From CAYNST01 sp964399955 (GTDB lineage Bacteria > Pseudomonadota > Gammaproteobacteria > Pseudomonadales > Cellvibrionaceae), in the NCBI GenBank assembly GCA_964399955.1, contig CAYNST010000001.1, positions 98,487-162,486 on the forward strand: DNA of 64,000 nucleotides, given 5' to 3'. How positions within the stretch are numbered: the stretch's first letter is position 1; each line of letters starts with the position of its first letter. The notes below the pieces were generated by a model. That model was not told the DNA's origin. It ran no database searches and was given only the letters and a program-made list of their open reading frames with translations. The translations under genes and the position numbers were made by a program. Below are positions 43,494-52,703 of this stretch, piece by piece.

Positions 43494-44837
43494 TTATCGC
43501 GGAGTGGACGGTTGTGGGCCAAAGTACTCCACCGTTTTCTGTTTGACCACTCCGGCTAGCAATACCAACGCCAGTAAGTTGGGTAGCGCCATAAGCCCGT
43601 TCAGAAGATCTGCCAGGCTCCAGACCAGATCCAGGCTGGCAAGCACGCCAACCGGAACCATCGCCACCCAGAGCACTCGGTAAGTCAGCTGAATTCGACT
43701 GCCCAACAAATACTCGGCACAGCGTTCGCCGTAATAGCTCCAGCCAAGAATGGTAGTAAAGGCAAACAGAGACAGGCACAAGGCCACTATCTTGTCGCCG
43801 TGGGGCAAGGCGGAGGCGAAGGCCGCCTGCGACATATTTGCCCCCTGCTCTGCCCCGAGCCAGGCGCCGGTCATGAGGATGGCAAAACCGGTGATGGAGC
43901 AGATTACCAGGGTATCAATGAAGGTTCCCAGCATGGCCACGCAGCCTTGCTCTACCGGGCTATTGGTCTTGGCGGCAGCGTGAGCTATGGGCGCACTGCC
44001 CAAACCCGCCTCATTGGAGAACACGCCCCGGGATACGCCCTTCTCCACCGCCAGAGCAACCAAGGCTCCGGCAAATCCGCCTTGTGCTGCCGTGCCGGTG
44101 AAGGCGCTTTCCAACACCAGCAAGAGTGTTCCAGGCAGCAGATGAAGGTTCATGATAATGACGGCAAGACCGGCACTGATGTAAATCACCGCCATCAGCG
44201 GCACCATGGAGCGAGCCACAGCGGCTATTCCTTTGAGCCCTCCGAGCAGCACCAAACCGACAGCCACCGTCAACAGCGGCGCCGCCCAATTGGGACTGAC
44301 GCCAAAGCTGGACTCCAGGGTGCTGGCAACAGAGTTGGCTTGAACCGCGTTGCCAATACCAAAACCCGCCAGGGCGCCGAATAGGGCAAACACCGCCGCC
44401 AGGGGTTTCCACCTGGAGGATAAACCGTTTTTTATGTAATACATCGGCCCGCCGACATACTGCCCTGCCGCGTTTTTTTCACGATAGGTCACTGCGCAGA
44501 CAGACTCGGCATATTTTGTTGCCATCCCCAGCAGCGCGCTAATCCACATCCAGAACAGGGCGCCCGGCCCCCCCACGGCAATGGCGGTGGCCACTCCTGC
44601 AATATTGCCCGTCCCAATGGTTGCCGATAGCGATACCATCAGCGCACTGAACGGCGCCACACTGCCCGGCTCCTCGGTGTTGCGCGCACGCCAAAGTACC
44701 TTGAACGCAAAGAGGATTTTCCTCAGGGGCAGGCAGGCAAGCCTGATAGTAAGATAGGCCCCCACCCCCAAGATCAGAACCCAAAGCAGCTTTCCCCACA
44801 GAAAACTGCTAGCACTGCCAATCAGACTCTCCAGCAT
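43494..44837 (-). CDS. Sodium:alanine/glycine symporter (AGCS family)
   Basis: 447 residues with about 11 hydrophobic segments. Family features: MVSLSATIGTGNIAGVATAI (sodium/substrate loop), GPGALFWMWISALLGMATKY, GLGSAPIAHAAAKT and GWSYYGERCAEYLLG. It imports small neutral amino acids, usually alanine or glycine (L- or D-), with sodium, which suggests a marine or sodium-using host. Thirteen bases downstream of the PLP enzyme and 12 upstream of the nucleotidase gene. Confidence 0.93.
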   Translation of the reverse strand: MLESLIGSASSFLWGKLLWVLILGVGAYLTIRLACLPLRKILFAFKVLWRARNTEEPGSVAPFSALMVSLSATIGTGNIAGVATAIAVGGPGALFWMWISALLGMATKYAESVCAVTYREKNAAGQYVGGPMYYIKNGLSSRWKPLAAVFALFGALAGFGIGNAVQANSVASTLESSFGVSPNWAAPLLTVAVGLVLLGGLKGIAAVARSMVPLMAVIYISAGLAVIIMNLHLLPGTLLLVLESAFTGTAAQGGFAGALVALAVEKGVSRGVFSNEAGLGSAPIAHAAAKTNSPVEQGCVAMLGTFIDTLVICSITGFAILMTGAWLGAEQGANMSQAAFASALPHGDKIVALCLSLFAFTTILGWSYYGERCAEYLLGSRIQLTYRVLWVAMVPVGVLASLDLVWSLADLLNGLMALPNLLALVLLAGVVKQKTVEYFGPQPSTPR

Positions 44838-44850
44838 AACGCCCCCAAAC

Positions 44851-45846
44851 TCAGTGCCCGCTCAGCGCCTTCCGGTGAGGAAATACTCCGAAGACACCCC
44901 CAGTATGAACAAATACCACGTTTTGCATAGGCGCCAGCTCACCGGATTTTATCTGCTGCGTCAGGCCGTAAAAGGCCTTGCCCGTGTATACCGGATCCAA
45001 AAGAATACCCTCGGTTTGAGCCAGCTGCCGAATCATCTGGTACACCGGTTGATCTGCCACACCATAACCGGGGCCGACATACTCGTCCACCACATTCAGT
45101 GCAAGGTCTGCCCCTGCCAAACCTGCATTGAACCGGCTACGCCACTGTGCCAAGTCGTGGGCTGCTTTATTGAGGAAGTACTGCCGATCATCGCACACGG
45201 CATAGCCGCGCACCTGCACCGCAGGCGCACAGGCCTGCAGCCCCAGCGCCAGCCCCAGGTGGGTACCTCCAGAGCCGGTGGCCACCGACACCAGCTCTGG
45301 CTCAAAACCCAGCCCCCGCCAATCTTCCGACAACTCCCTGGCCGCACGAATATAGCCCCAAAGGCCCATGCCATTGCTGCCCCCGGTAGGGATAAGATAG
45401 GGGCTCAGCCCTTGGTGTAGATAACTGTTGATAACCCGATCAAAGATCTGTGCCAGCTGCGGCCACTCGGCGGGGGAGTGAAAAGAAATGGTTGCACCTG
45501 CAAGCTCGTCCAGCAACAAGTTGCCGTCGGAGGTTACAGGCCGCCTGCCGCGCAGGATCAGATGGCATTTGAAGCCGGTTTGTGCGGCTGCAAAGGCAGT
45601 CGCCCGGCAATGGTTGGACTGAATGCCGCCGCAGGTGACCAGGGTATCTGCCCCCTTTTCGCGGGCGTCAGCAAGCAGAAACTCGAGCTTTCTTACTTTG
45701 TTGCCGGTAAGAAGTGCCCCCGTTAGGTCATCGCGTTTCAGCCAGATGCGAGGCCCGCCAAGCGCCTCTGACAGGCGATCCAGCGGCTGAAGGGGCGTTG
45801 GCAGTTGTGCAAGAGGAAGGCGGGTAGGTTCAGGAGGCAGCAACAT
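44851..45846 (-). CDS. D-cysteine desulfhydrase / ACC deaminase family PLP enzyme
   Basis: 331 residues of the fold-type II group that deaminates D-cysteine or 1-aminocyclopropane-1-carboxylate. PLP lysine K50 in TGNKVRKLEF, TCGGIQSNHCRATA with the nucleophile-region asparagine-histidine, and VSVATGSGGTHLGLALG phosphate loop. The substrate cannot be settled by eye; D-cysteine desulfhydrase is the more common role in this lineage. ATG 45846 preferred; a GTG 10 codons earlier is possible. Directly upstream of an alanine-type symporter, which could bring in its amino-acid substrate. Confidence 0.9.
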   Translation of the reverse strand: MLLPPEPTRLPLAQLPTPLQPLDRLSEALGGPRIWLKRDDLTGALLTGNKVRKLEFLLADAREKGADTLVTCGGIQSNHCRATAFAAAQTGFKCHLILRGRRPVTSDGNLLLDELAGATISFHSPAEWPQLAQIFDRVINSYLHQGLSPYLIPTGGSNGMGLWGYIRAARELSEDWRGLGFEPELVSVATGSGGTHLGLALGLQACAPAVQVRGYAVCDDRQYFLNKAAHDLAQWRSRFNAGLAGADLALNVVDEYVGPGYGVADQPVYQMIRQLAQTEGILLDPVYTGKAFYGLTQQIKSGELAPMQNVVFVHTGGVFGVFPHRKALSGH

Positions 45847-45903
45847 AAACAGGCCCGGGCGCGCGCCCTGCAGCACCGCCCCAGGGCACAGATTGGCAAG
45901 AGT

Positions 45904-46236
45904 TTAGATGGCTTTGATGGTGCCCTTGGGAAGAACGGCATGCACAGCCGCTTTTTGAAATTTGAGATTCACGTTGCTGCCTACGTCAACGCTGACGTAG
46001 ATGTCGCCTACTTCGGTCACCTTACCCAGCATACCGCTGGTCATCACCACTTCGTCACCTTTGGCGACAGACTCCACCAACTGTTGATGCTCTTTCTGGC
46101 GCTTGCGCTGCGGGCGTATCAGCATGAAATACATGATGGCAAACAAGCCGACCAGCATAACAATCTGCATCATTCCACCACCGGGTGGCGCCGCCGTTTG
46201 CGCCTGGGCGCTTGCCTCTGCAATGAAAAAAGACAT
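45904..46236 (-). CDS. yajC: Preprotein translocase accessory subunit YajC
   Basis: 110 residues: a short N-terminal stretch, one membrane span at about 22-40 (MMQIVMLVGLFAIMYFMLIRP), the signature RPQRKRQKEHQQLVESVAKGDEVV and a basic/beta cytoplasmic tail (TSGMLGKVTEVGDIYVSVDV). Part of the SecDF-YajC complex. In most relatives yajC lies between tgt and secD; here its downstream neighbour is the PLP enzyme 57 bases away and upstream is an AraC gene. Family certain. Confidence 0.95.
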   Translation of the reverse strand: MSFFIAEASAQAQTAAPPGGGMMQIVMLVGLFAIMYFMLIRPQRKRQKEHQQLVESVAKGDEVVMTSGMLGKVTEVGDIYVSVDVGSNVNLKFQKAAVHAVLPKGTIKAI

Positions 46237-46292
46237 GAGTTTGAGCCTCTAATAAGATAAAAGTAACTGGGACTGTAAGAAACGGGCCGTAA

Positions 46293-46321
46293 CTCTACAA
46301 TTTTTGAGGCAGATCAGCAAT
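46293..46321 (-). promoter_or_regulatory. Putative yajC promoter
   Basis: On the minus strand TTGCTG (46316-46321), 17-base spacer, TAGAGT (46293-46298), about 57 bases upstream of the yajC ATG. Sequence match only. Confidence 0.35.
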
Positions 46322-46500
46322 GACCCTTGAACGCTGCGGCGAATGTGATTGCCTGAAGTGTCAGGCTGAGGTCACGAACTGAAGTCATCGAACCAAAGTA
46401 CGGCCCGCCCGCCAGCGACGGGCCTGGGCGCCCGGCAGGCCATGATTGCACAAGCCAATATTGCCAGGCCCGGACATTCCAGGCCCTCAGAGCGCCTGTG

Positions 46501-47553
46501 TCAGGCGTAGTCGCGGAAAAGTTTGCGGAACGTACTGGGGGATAGACCGGTCCACCGCTTGAAGGCGTTGGTAAAGCTGGTTCGATCGGAAAAGTCGAGC
46601 GACGCCGAAATGCTGTCAATGCTGAGATGTTGTTTTATCAGGTAGTCTATGGAGTGGTGGTACCGAACCTGATCCCGCAGCTCGGCAAAACTGATTTCCT
46701 GCTGCTGCAAACGTCTTTGCAATGTGCGTTTTGACAGATTGAGGTCTTCCGCGACATGGCCTATATCCAGAGGAGCGTGACCTATTCGCTTTTGCAGGAC
46801 TTCCACCACCCGCGCAGGCACACCATAGGCATCAGGCAAGCTGGCCTGCTGAAGGTACTCCTCCAGTGTTTTCACGGAACCCAGCGCAAGCATGGCCTGA
46901 TCGGTCATTTTGCGCTGCGCCTGTGTTTTTTGTAAATCAACCATACAGGCCACTCCTTCAGCCAACAACTCGAGAATGTTGGTATCTTCCACCGTGAACG
47001 CTGGTCCGCCGGCCGCCGCAGAAAAAAAGCAGAGAACCATGGGTTCAGCGTTTTCACTGGCCATCACTGTGCCAATGTAACTATTAATCTCTACGCCATT
47101 ATACGCAAAGCCGTTTACCTCGGCACACGCATCTATTGATTTAATATACGTGCATGTCTCATTTTTCTCAAATGCCCGCTCTACCGGCGTGTTGCTGATG
47201 GTCAGATGCTGACCCACAAAAAAGCGGCTTTCGCGGTCATCTTCGTCAATTGCGGCGGTAACTTCAGCGATCTGCTGAGATAGGCGCCGCAGGAGCAGCG
47301 CGTGCGGCATGCTGAAGAAGTCACAGCCCGCTTGAAGAAACTGGTGGATGCCAGCGTCCAGAACTCCCTCGCGGCACGAAGAAATCAACAAAGTGTAAAG
47401 ATGCTTGACTCTGTTCTCGACGCCGGTCACGCGCTCAGCGCGGCCAACCGCCTTGCCCACTGGCATGGAGCGGGCATTCTCTGCTTTCGACAAATTCAAA
47501 CCTTCACCACTGGATAATCGTAAGGTGGATATAGGTGCACATGCGGAATTCAC
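46501..47553 (-). CDS. AraC-family regulator with GAF-like sensor
   Basis: 350 residues. Residues about 50-200 look like a GAF sensor (VGQHLTISNTPVERAFEK, ...SYIGTVMASENAEPMVLCFF, FTVEDTNILELLAEGV). C-terminal AraC DNA-binding domain at about 250-345 (DIGHVAEDLNLSKRTLQRRL and SISASLDFSDRTSFTNAFKRWTG). Probably binds a small molecule and activates or represses genes nearby; which ones is unknown. It is separated from bcp by 225 bases and from yajC by 264. A small inverted repeat TATGA-7-TCATA lies at 47626-47642 in its upstream region. Start not firmly fixed. Confidence 0.85.
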   Translation of the reverse strand: MNSACAPISTLRLSSGEGLNLSKAENARSMPVGKAVGRAERVTGVENRVKHLYTLLISSCREGVLDAGIHQFLQAGCDFFSMPHALLLRRLSQQIAEVTAAIDEDDRESRFFVGQHLTISNTPVERAFEKNETCTYIKSIDACAEVNGFAYNGVEINSYIGTVMASENAEPMVLCFFSAAAGGPAFTVEDTNILELLAEGVACMVDLQKTQAQRKMTDQAMLALGSVKTLEEYLQQASLPDAYGVPARVVEVLQKRIGHAPLDIGHVAEDLNLSKRTLQRRLQQQEISFAELRDQVRYHHSIDYLIKQHLSIDSISASLDFSDRTSFTNAFKRWTGLSPSTFRKLFRDYA

Positions 47554-47778
47554 CGCGACGGCAACCCGGTCAAGATTAAGACACGGCGCTCTGCACTTCC
47601 TCTTTACGCTGGAACTGCAAGAGTATATGAATCAAAGTCATACATCTCAGCTCCATCAAATTAATTATCATGTTAACTCATACAAGCAAACTGCCACAAT
47701 CAAGGCCTGCGGCATTATTACCCATTATCAGGCCAATATCGTGGTGTCAGTGCATAAATCCGGCTTTAGGTGCCTCTC

Positions 47779-48273
47779 TCACATCGGTGTGCCCGCCCGC
47801 CCGTTGTCCAGAGCCTGCAGCGCTTGCAGCAAATCCGCATGATGGGTGGTAGTCTTGAACTTATTCATTACCCGCACAAGCACGCCGCTTTCATCAATAA
47901 TGAAGGTTGTGCGCACGACGCCCATGAACTCTTTGCCCATGAATTTTTTCAATTGCCAAACGCCGTAAGTTTCGGCTATTTGGTGGTCCGGGTCGGACAG
48001 CAGATCAAAATTCAACCTATTCTTGTCGGCAAATTTTCGCAGCGCTGCAACGGGATCCGGGCTGATGCCCAGGACGACAGTGTTGGCCGCGCCCAGCAGA
48101 TCCCGGGAGTCGCGCAGGCCGCAAGCCTGGGTTGTGCATCCGGGAGTCATTGCTCTGGGGTAAAAGTACAAGACCACCCGCCGATTGACTAACTTGCCAA
48201 GAGTAACAGGTTGGTTGTCTTGATTCTGCAGACAAAAATCGGGCGCCTTGGCACCGCAATCGGGATAGGCCAT
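47779..48273 (-). CDS. bcp: Thioredoxin-dependent peroxiredoxin Bcp (BCP/PrxQ)
   Basis: 164 residues. Reduces hydroperoxides using thioredoxin. Peroxidatic C46 and resolving C51 sit in FYPRAMTPGCTTQACGLRD. The C-terminal GVVRTTFIIDESGVLVRV is typical. Monocistronic, between the mdh terminator hairpin and the AraC gene. Confidence 0.95.
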   Translation of the reverse strand: MAYPDCGAKAPDFCLQNQDNQPVTLGKLVNRRVVLYFYPRAMTPGCTTQACGLRDSRDLLGAANTVVLGISPDPVAALRKFADKNRLNFDLLSDPDHQIAETYGVWQLKKFMGKEFMGVVRTTFIIDESGVLVRVMNKFKTTTHHADLLQALQALDNGRAGTPM

Positions 48274-48296
48274 CTTGCCTCCATTGAAGTGGGAAT

Positions 48297-48329
48297 AAAA
48301 AAAGGCCGCACCCCTAAAGTGGTGCAGCC
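48297..48329 (-). terminator. Rho-independent terminator after mdh
   Basis: Minus-strand stem GGCTGCACC / GGTGCGGCC (one G-U wobble), 8-base loop, then seven T (48297-48303). Ends the mdh transcript 36 bases past its stop and separates it from bcp. Confidence 0.8.
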
Positions 48330-48364
48330 TGCAATCAAGGTGGGTGAGGAGCTGGATCTGCCAG

Positions 48365-49348
48365 CTAAGCCGGCAACAGAGACTTTACCGCGTCCCGCTC
48401 TTCTTTGAGTTCTTTCTCGGTGGCTTGCATCTTCTGCTTGGAGAATTCGTCTAGGGCCAGCCCCTGAACAATCTCCCAGCGACCGTCCCTGCAAACGCAG
48501 GGGAAGGAGTAGATCAACCCTTCTTCTATGCCGTAGCTGCCGTCACTGTAGACGCCCATGCTCACCCAGTCTCCGTCTGCGGTGCCCAAAGCCCAATCGC
48601 GCATATGACAGATGGCTGCATTGGCCGCAGAAGCGGCACTGGAGGCGCCGCGAGCAGCAATGATGGCGGCGCCGCGCTGCTGAACGGTGGGGATGAAGTC
48701 CTTCTCCAGCCAGCTTCGCTCAACTTGATCTATCGCCACTTCACCACGCACCAACGCATGAAACAGATCCGGGTACTGGGTAGAGGAGTGATTGCCCCAG
48801 ATGGTCATCTTGGTGACCTCGGATAGGTCTACTTCGAGTTTCTGAGCGACCTGGGTAATGGCACGATTGTGATCCAGACGGGTCATGGCGGTGAACTGGC
48901 GTGCGTCAATAGCCGGTGCATTGCGCTGTGCAATCAGTGCGTTGGTGTTGGCGGGGTTGCCCACAACCAAAACCTTGATGGATCGGGATGCGTGATCGTT
49001 GATCGCCTTGCCCTGCACCGAAAAAATGGCCGCGTTGGCCTCAAGCAGGTCCTTGCGCTCCATTCCAGGGCCTCGAGGACGAGCACCGACCAGGAGCCCG
49101 TAATCTGCATCTTTGAACGCAACATTGGCGTCATCGGTGCAAATAATGCCCTTCAACAACGGAAAGGCGCAGTCATCCAGTTCCATCGCGACGCCCTTCA
49201 GCGCGTTCAGAGCAGGAGTGATCTCCAGCAACTGCAGTATGACGGGCTGATCCTTGCCCAGCATCTCTCCAGACGCTATGCGGAACAACAAGGAATAACT
49301 GATCTGACCTGCTGCGCCGGTTACGGCCACGCGTACGGGTGATTTCAC
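48365..49348 (-). CDS. mdh: Malate dehydrogenase (type 2, NAD-dependent)
   Basis: Interconverts malate and oxaloacetate in the TCA cycle. 327 residues, the cytosolic/plant-like type rather than the enterobacterial 312-residue type. NAD loop [32 protein letters not shown] with substrate arginines, NPANTNALI, and the catalytic histidine region [11 protein letters not shown]. Downstream of dut by about 140 bases on the same strand, with its own terminator. Confidence 0.96.
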   Translation of the reverse strand: MKSPVRVAVTGAAGQISYSLLFRIASGEMLGKDQPVILQLLEITPALNALKGVAMELDDCAFPLLKGIICTDDANVAFKDADYGLLVGARPRGPGMERKDLLEANAAIFSVQGKAINDHASRSIKVLVVGNPANTNALIAQRNAPAIDARQFTAMTRLDHNRAITQVAQKLEVDLSEVTKMTIWGNHSSTQYPDLFHALVRGEVAIDQVERSWLEKDFIPTVQQRGAAIIAARGASSAASAANAAICHMRDWALGTADGDWVSMGVYSDGSYGIEEGLIYSFPCVCRDGRWEIVQGLALDEFSKQKMQATEKELKEERDAVKSLLPA

Positions 49349-49488
49349 GATAGATCTCCGTTAACTGTTTGAGTTGACTTGGGCGCGCGTTACCTCCGGC
49401 GCGCTCGACTTGACAGATGGTGCGTCAAATGATGGTGCGTCATTATAGTGAAGCTGAGGCAAAAGTCATTATTTGCGCCGTCCGGCCG

Positions 49489-50118
49489 CTAGACAGCAGC
49501 GGCGTAACGCTGCTCTAAAGCGGCGTAAAGGTCATCCTTGAACGCGGGACTGGCATGATCCAGTACGCGGCTTAGCTCCACCAGGTGCTCGTTGTCTTCT
49601 CTTCCCCCCCAGGTTTTTCGGTAGCTGCCGTCCCGGTAGCCGTTGTCCTGACGAAACAGATTGAGCACGTTCTTGCCAATGTAGCTGCTGTACAGTTCGT
49701 CAAACTCAAGCCCGGCTCCCAGCATCAACTGCGCAAAACCTGGCCCATCAAAGCGCCGGCGCAGAAGCACCTGCCCTGCGAATGACTCTATTGCCTCCCG
49801 GAATTCCAACCCCGCTTGTGGCTCAGTTCTCAATTCGCCTTCCAGATCCGCCGCCACGGATTGCAAGTCGCTGCCGTGTTGCAGGCATTCACTGAGACCG
49901 AAATGCCAAATGTCGATAAGTTCCAGAACCACCTGCTCGGTATCCGGTTCCTGCTTCTTCCACCACTTCCAGCCGTAATGCTCCAGCAGCTCAGCCGCCT
50001 CGGTCCAGATTGCACGGTACCAGGGGAAGTTCTGACTTTTCCACTGCGGGTGGACGCGGGCATTCATCTGCCCCTGCAGATCAAGCATGACCAGCAGTTT
50101 TTGTTGCATATCTGACAT
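49489..50118 (-). CDS. dut: dUTPase, dimeric all-alpha type
   Basis: Hydrolyses dUTP to dUMP and pyrophosphate, keeping uracil out of DNA. 209 residues from MSDMQQKLLVMLDLQGQMN. All-alpha type (dUTPase_2 family): metal ligands fall in EAAELLEHYGWKWWKK (EAAE) and ELIDIWHFGLSE (ELID), and later DNGYRDGSYRKTWGGREDN. It is unrelated to the trimeric Dut of E. coli. Start at 50118 is preferred over a longer Pro-rich frame. Confidence 0.93.
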   Translation of the reverse strand: MSDMQQKLLVMLDLQGQMNARVHPQWKSQNFPWYRAIWTEAAELLEHYGWKWWKKQEPDTEQVVLELIDIWHFGLSECLQHGSDLQSVAADLEGELRTEPQAGLEFREAIESFAGQVLLRRRFDGPGFAQLMLGAGLEFDELYSSYIGKNVLNLFRQDNGYRDGSYRKTWGGREDNEHLVELSRVLDHASPAFKDDLYAALEQRYAAAV

Positions 50119-50289
50119 ATTCTTGAACCTTGGCGGGTACGGAGGGATGGGCGGCCATTTTAGCAACATCCGCCAATAAAGGCTGCCCTCAACCGGAGCA
50201 TTTGTGCGCTTGCCGGCACTGCTGGCCAGTGCTGCTGACGCAACAGATAAAGCATCAGGCCGAATTGAAGGGCGCAGCAGAACCCGGGT

Positions 50290-51072
50290 CTATTGGCCGG
50301 CGGCTTTGGGGAAAAGACGGAAGAAGTTCTCGCCGGTCCGCTCGACCAGGGCCTCATAGCTGAGCCCCTTCAAGTCGGCTACGTACTCCGCCACTTGGCG
50401 CACGTATTTGGGCTCGTTCGGCTTGCCGCGGAAGGGTACCGGCGCCAGGTAGGGGGAGTCGGTTTCAACCAGAAGCCGCTCCAAAGGGACCTTGCGCACT
50501 ACATCGCGCAAGGCGTCGGCGTTGCGGAAGGTGACGATGCCGGAAATGGAGATGTAATAGTTGAGGTCCAGTGCGGCGCGGGCTACCTCCCAGGTCTCTG
50601 TGAAGCAGTGCAGAACGCCGGCGTGCTGCGGGCAGGCGTGATCGCGAATACAGCTGATAGTGTCGCTGCCGGCGTCCCGGGTGTGAACAATCACGGGCAG
50701 ACCCAGGCGCTTGCCGGCCGTCAGGTGGTTGATGAAGCTTTGCAGCTGCCAGTCCCGACTGTCACGGGTGTAATAATAATCCAGTCCTGTCTCACCCAGT
50801 GCCACTACCTTGGGGTGGTCACACCAGTGCACCAGCGCTTCTTCACTGACCACCGCTTCCATGGCGTCGGACGGATGCACTCCGGCGGATGCGTAGATAG
50901 AAGGGTCCGACGCTGCAATATCGAGTACCGCCTGCCGGTTGGCTTCGCTGATACACACACACAACATCCTACCCACGCCGGCGGCCTTGGCCGCTTCTAT
51001 GGCAGCATTCAAGGAGCCGTTGTAAGCCTCCAGCTTTAAACGGTCGAGGTGGCAATGAGAATCTACAAGCAT
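50290..51072 (-). CDS. tatD: TatD-family DNase (YcfH-like)
   Basis: 260 residues of the amidohydrolase-like TatD family, metal-dependent 3'-5' exonuclease or DNA repair nuclease. N-terminal metal histidines in DSHCHLDRL; also GETGLDYYYT, VIVHTRDA, HCFTETWEVA and the final TDSPYLAP. Five bases after pilZ on the same strand, the common order holB-pilZ-tatD. Confidence 0.94.
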   Translation of the reverse strand: MLVDSHCHLDRLKLEAYNGSLNAAIEAAKAAGVGRMLCVCISEANRQAVLDIAASDPSIYASAGVHPSDAMEAVVSEEALVHWCDHPKVVALGETGLDYYYTRDSRDWQLQSFINHLTAGKRLGLPVIVHTRDAGSDTISCIRDHACPQHAGVLHCFTETWEVARAALDLNYYISISGIVTFRNADALRDVVRKVPLERLLVETDSPYLAPVPFRGKPNEPKYVRQVAEYVADLKGLSYEALVERTGENFFRLFPKAAGQ

Positions 51073-51077
51073 AGTGC

Positions 51078-51428
51078 CTACATGGTGTGGGTGGGCCGGT
51101 CGGATTCCAGAGAACCCGCCAGGTAGGTCTCAATCTTCTTGGCAGCCGAATCGTCTTCGCCACTGAACTGCACGCCGATACCTGCCGCTCGGTTTCCCTG
51201 CGCGCCTCTGGGAGTTATCCAGATAACCTTGCCGGCAACCGGGATTTTCTCTGGCTCATCCATCAAGTTAAGCAACATGAAGACTTCATCGCCGAGACTA
51301 TAGGTTTTATTGGTCGGAATGAACAAGCCCCCATTCTGCACAAACGGCATGTAGGCTGCGTAAAGTACGGCTTTATCACGTATGGTGAGAGACAGTATGC
51401 CGTTGCGGGGGCCACCCAAGCCTTGCAT
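51078..51428 (-). CDS. pilZ: Type IV pilus PilZ protein
   Basis: 116 residues with the PilZ fold: ILSLTIRDKAVLYAAYMPFVQNGGLFIPT and GDEVFMLLNLMDEPEKIPVAGKVIWITPRG. It lacks the RxxxR and (D/N)xSxxG motifs of c-di-GMP-binding PilZ domains, as in the original type IV pilus PilZ of Pseudomonas, which acts through PilF/FimX. Good ribosome site GAGG. No other pilus gene is in the window. Confidence 0.93.
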   Translation of the reverse strand: MQGLGGPRNGILSLTIRDKAVLYAAYMPFVQNGGLFIPTNKTYSLGDEVFMLLNLMDEPEKIPVAGKVIWITPRGAQGNRAAGIGVQFSGEDDSAAKKIETYLAGSLESDRPTHTM

Positions 51429-51598
51429 AGTTTACCTCGAATGATTAGCGGGCATGACTGCGCCGGGATGTTTGCTCCACGACGCCAACACGTTCAGCAC
51501 AAAATGGGCGCGGCGATAACCAAAGCCTAAAGAAGAGCTCTTACCTATCGGCGAAACAGCGCACGAATACCGCTCCAACGACGGCGACTTATATCAAT

Positions 51599-52603
51599 TT
51601 AGCTGGTTTTGCCCGCACCAGCACTAAAATCAATCAAAATATCGTTATAAACCAGCTCAACGTTCGGGTTGGTGCCGCTTAGCAGCAACCGCTTGCTCTG
51701 TAACAGTTTGCCATACAAAGCAAACAAGCGGACAGCCGGTTTGAGCTTCAGGCGCTGGATTAGTTCGTCGGCTTCCGGCGCACCCGGTATGGCCTCGGCC
51801 GTTGACCTGGCTGCCAAGGTAAGCACCCTGATGAACTCGTCCATGACCCAGACGGCATCAAACTTCAACAGAGCCCGAGTTGCCTCAGCAGGCGACTGCC
51901 GAAACCCAAGCACAGCTGCCAAGGCGTCTCTGAGTATCTGGCGCTGTTTGTAGATGTCATTGTCAAGCCACGACATTACACGCAGAGGACAGCCATCGGC
52001 TTCCTGCAGGCGTAGCTGAGCATTTTCTACACCCTGCTCCATCAGCCAGGCCAGAGCCACCGCCTCAGGCGGCCGCCGCACATCCAGCCGTTGACACCGA
52101 CTGCGTATGGTGGCCAGCAACAGGGCAGGCGTATCACTCACCAGCACAAACACGCAGCCGCCGCTCGGCTCTTCCAGATTTTTCAGCAGCGCATTGGCCG
52201 CATTCAGGTTCATGCGCTCGGCGGGATACAAGATCACCAATTTGCGCCCTCCCTGCTGGGACGTCTGCATGACGAAGTCCCCAAGCTGGCGGATCTGGTC
52301 AATTTTTATCGGCTTGCCCGGAGCCTCCGGCAGCACTATTTGAAGATCGGGATGGGCCTCGGCCTTCAACAACAGGCAGGATTTGCAGTTGCCACACGCG
52401 CTTTGCTCTTGCGGAGCAATGCACAACAGATACTGCGACAGCGCCAGGGCAAACTCGGTACACCCAATACCTGCGGGGCCGGTGATGAGCCAGGCGTGGG
52501 GAACCCGGCGGCTTTGCACCTGTGCAATGGCACCGTGCCAGGCGGCCGCCAGCCAGGCATAGGGGGGTTGCGCAAGCAGCCCTTTATGATTTGTCAGCAG
52601 CAT
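51599..52603 (-). CDS. holB: DNA polymerase III subunit delta'
   Basis: Clamp-loader subunit. 334 residues from MLLTNHKGLLAQPPYAWL. Zinc cysteines C61, C70, C73 and C76 (SACGNCKSC). The P-loop is degenerate (GPAGIGCTE, cysteine for the lysine), as expected for a delta' subunit that does not hydrolyse ATP; later motifs KLVILYPAERMNLNAANALLKNLEEP. The frame extends 37 codons upstream; two other ATG codons exist, so the start is uncertain. 170 bases upstream of pilZ and about 730 from tmk, separated by a pseudouridine synthase gene on the other strand. Confidence 0.93.
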   Translation of the reverse strand: MLLTNHKGLLAQPPYAWLAAAWHGAIAQVQSRRVPHAWLITGPAGIGCTEFALALSQYLLCIAPQEQSACGNCKSCLLLKAEAHPDLQIVLPEAPGKPIKIDQIRQLGDFVMQTSQQGGRKLVILYPAERMNLNAANALLKNLEEPSGGCVFVLVSDTPALLLATIRSRCQRLDVRRPPEAVALAWLMEQGVENAQLRLQEADGCPLRVMSWLDNDIYKQRQILRDALAAVLGFRQSPAEATRALLKFDAVWVMDEFIRVLTLAARSTAEAIPGAPEADELIQRLKLKPAVRLFALYGKLLQSKRLLLSGTNPNVELVYNDILIDFSAGAGKTS

Positions 52604-52703
52604 AGGCGTCCACATCCATTTAATAGCTTTAGGTTGCGCCATTGTTAACAATGCAGTTATTTTGCGCGCCCAGCCGCCGGCCGGCAAGCCCAGAGATAAC
52701 TCA

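Noticed and set aside
46402..46424. GGCCCGCC/GACGGGCC hairpin after the AraC gene
   Set aside because: Stem has a wobble pair and no T-run; not a firm terminator.
50216..50232. GCACTG-CTGGC-CAGTGC inverted repeat after tatD
   Set aside because: Short, with no T-run; could be a chance repeat.
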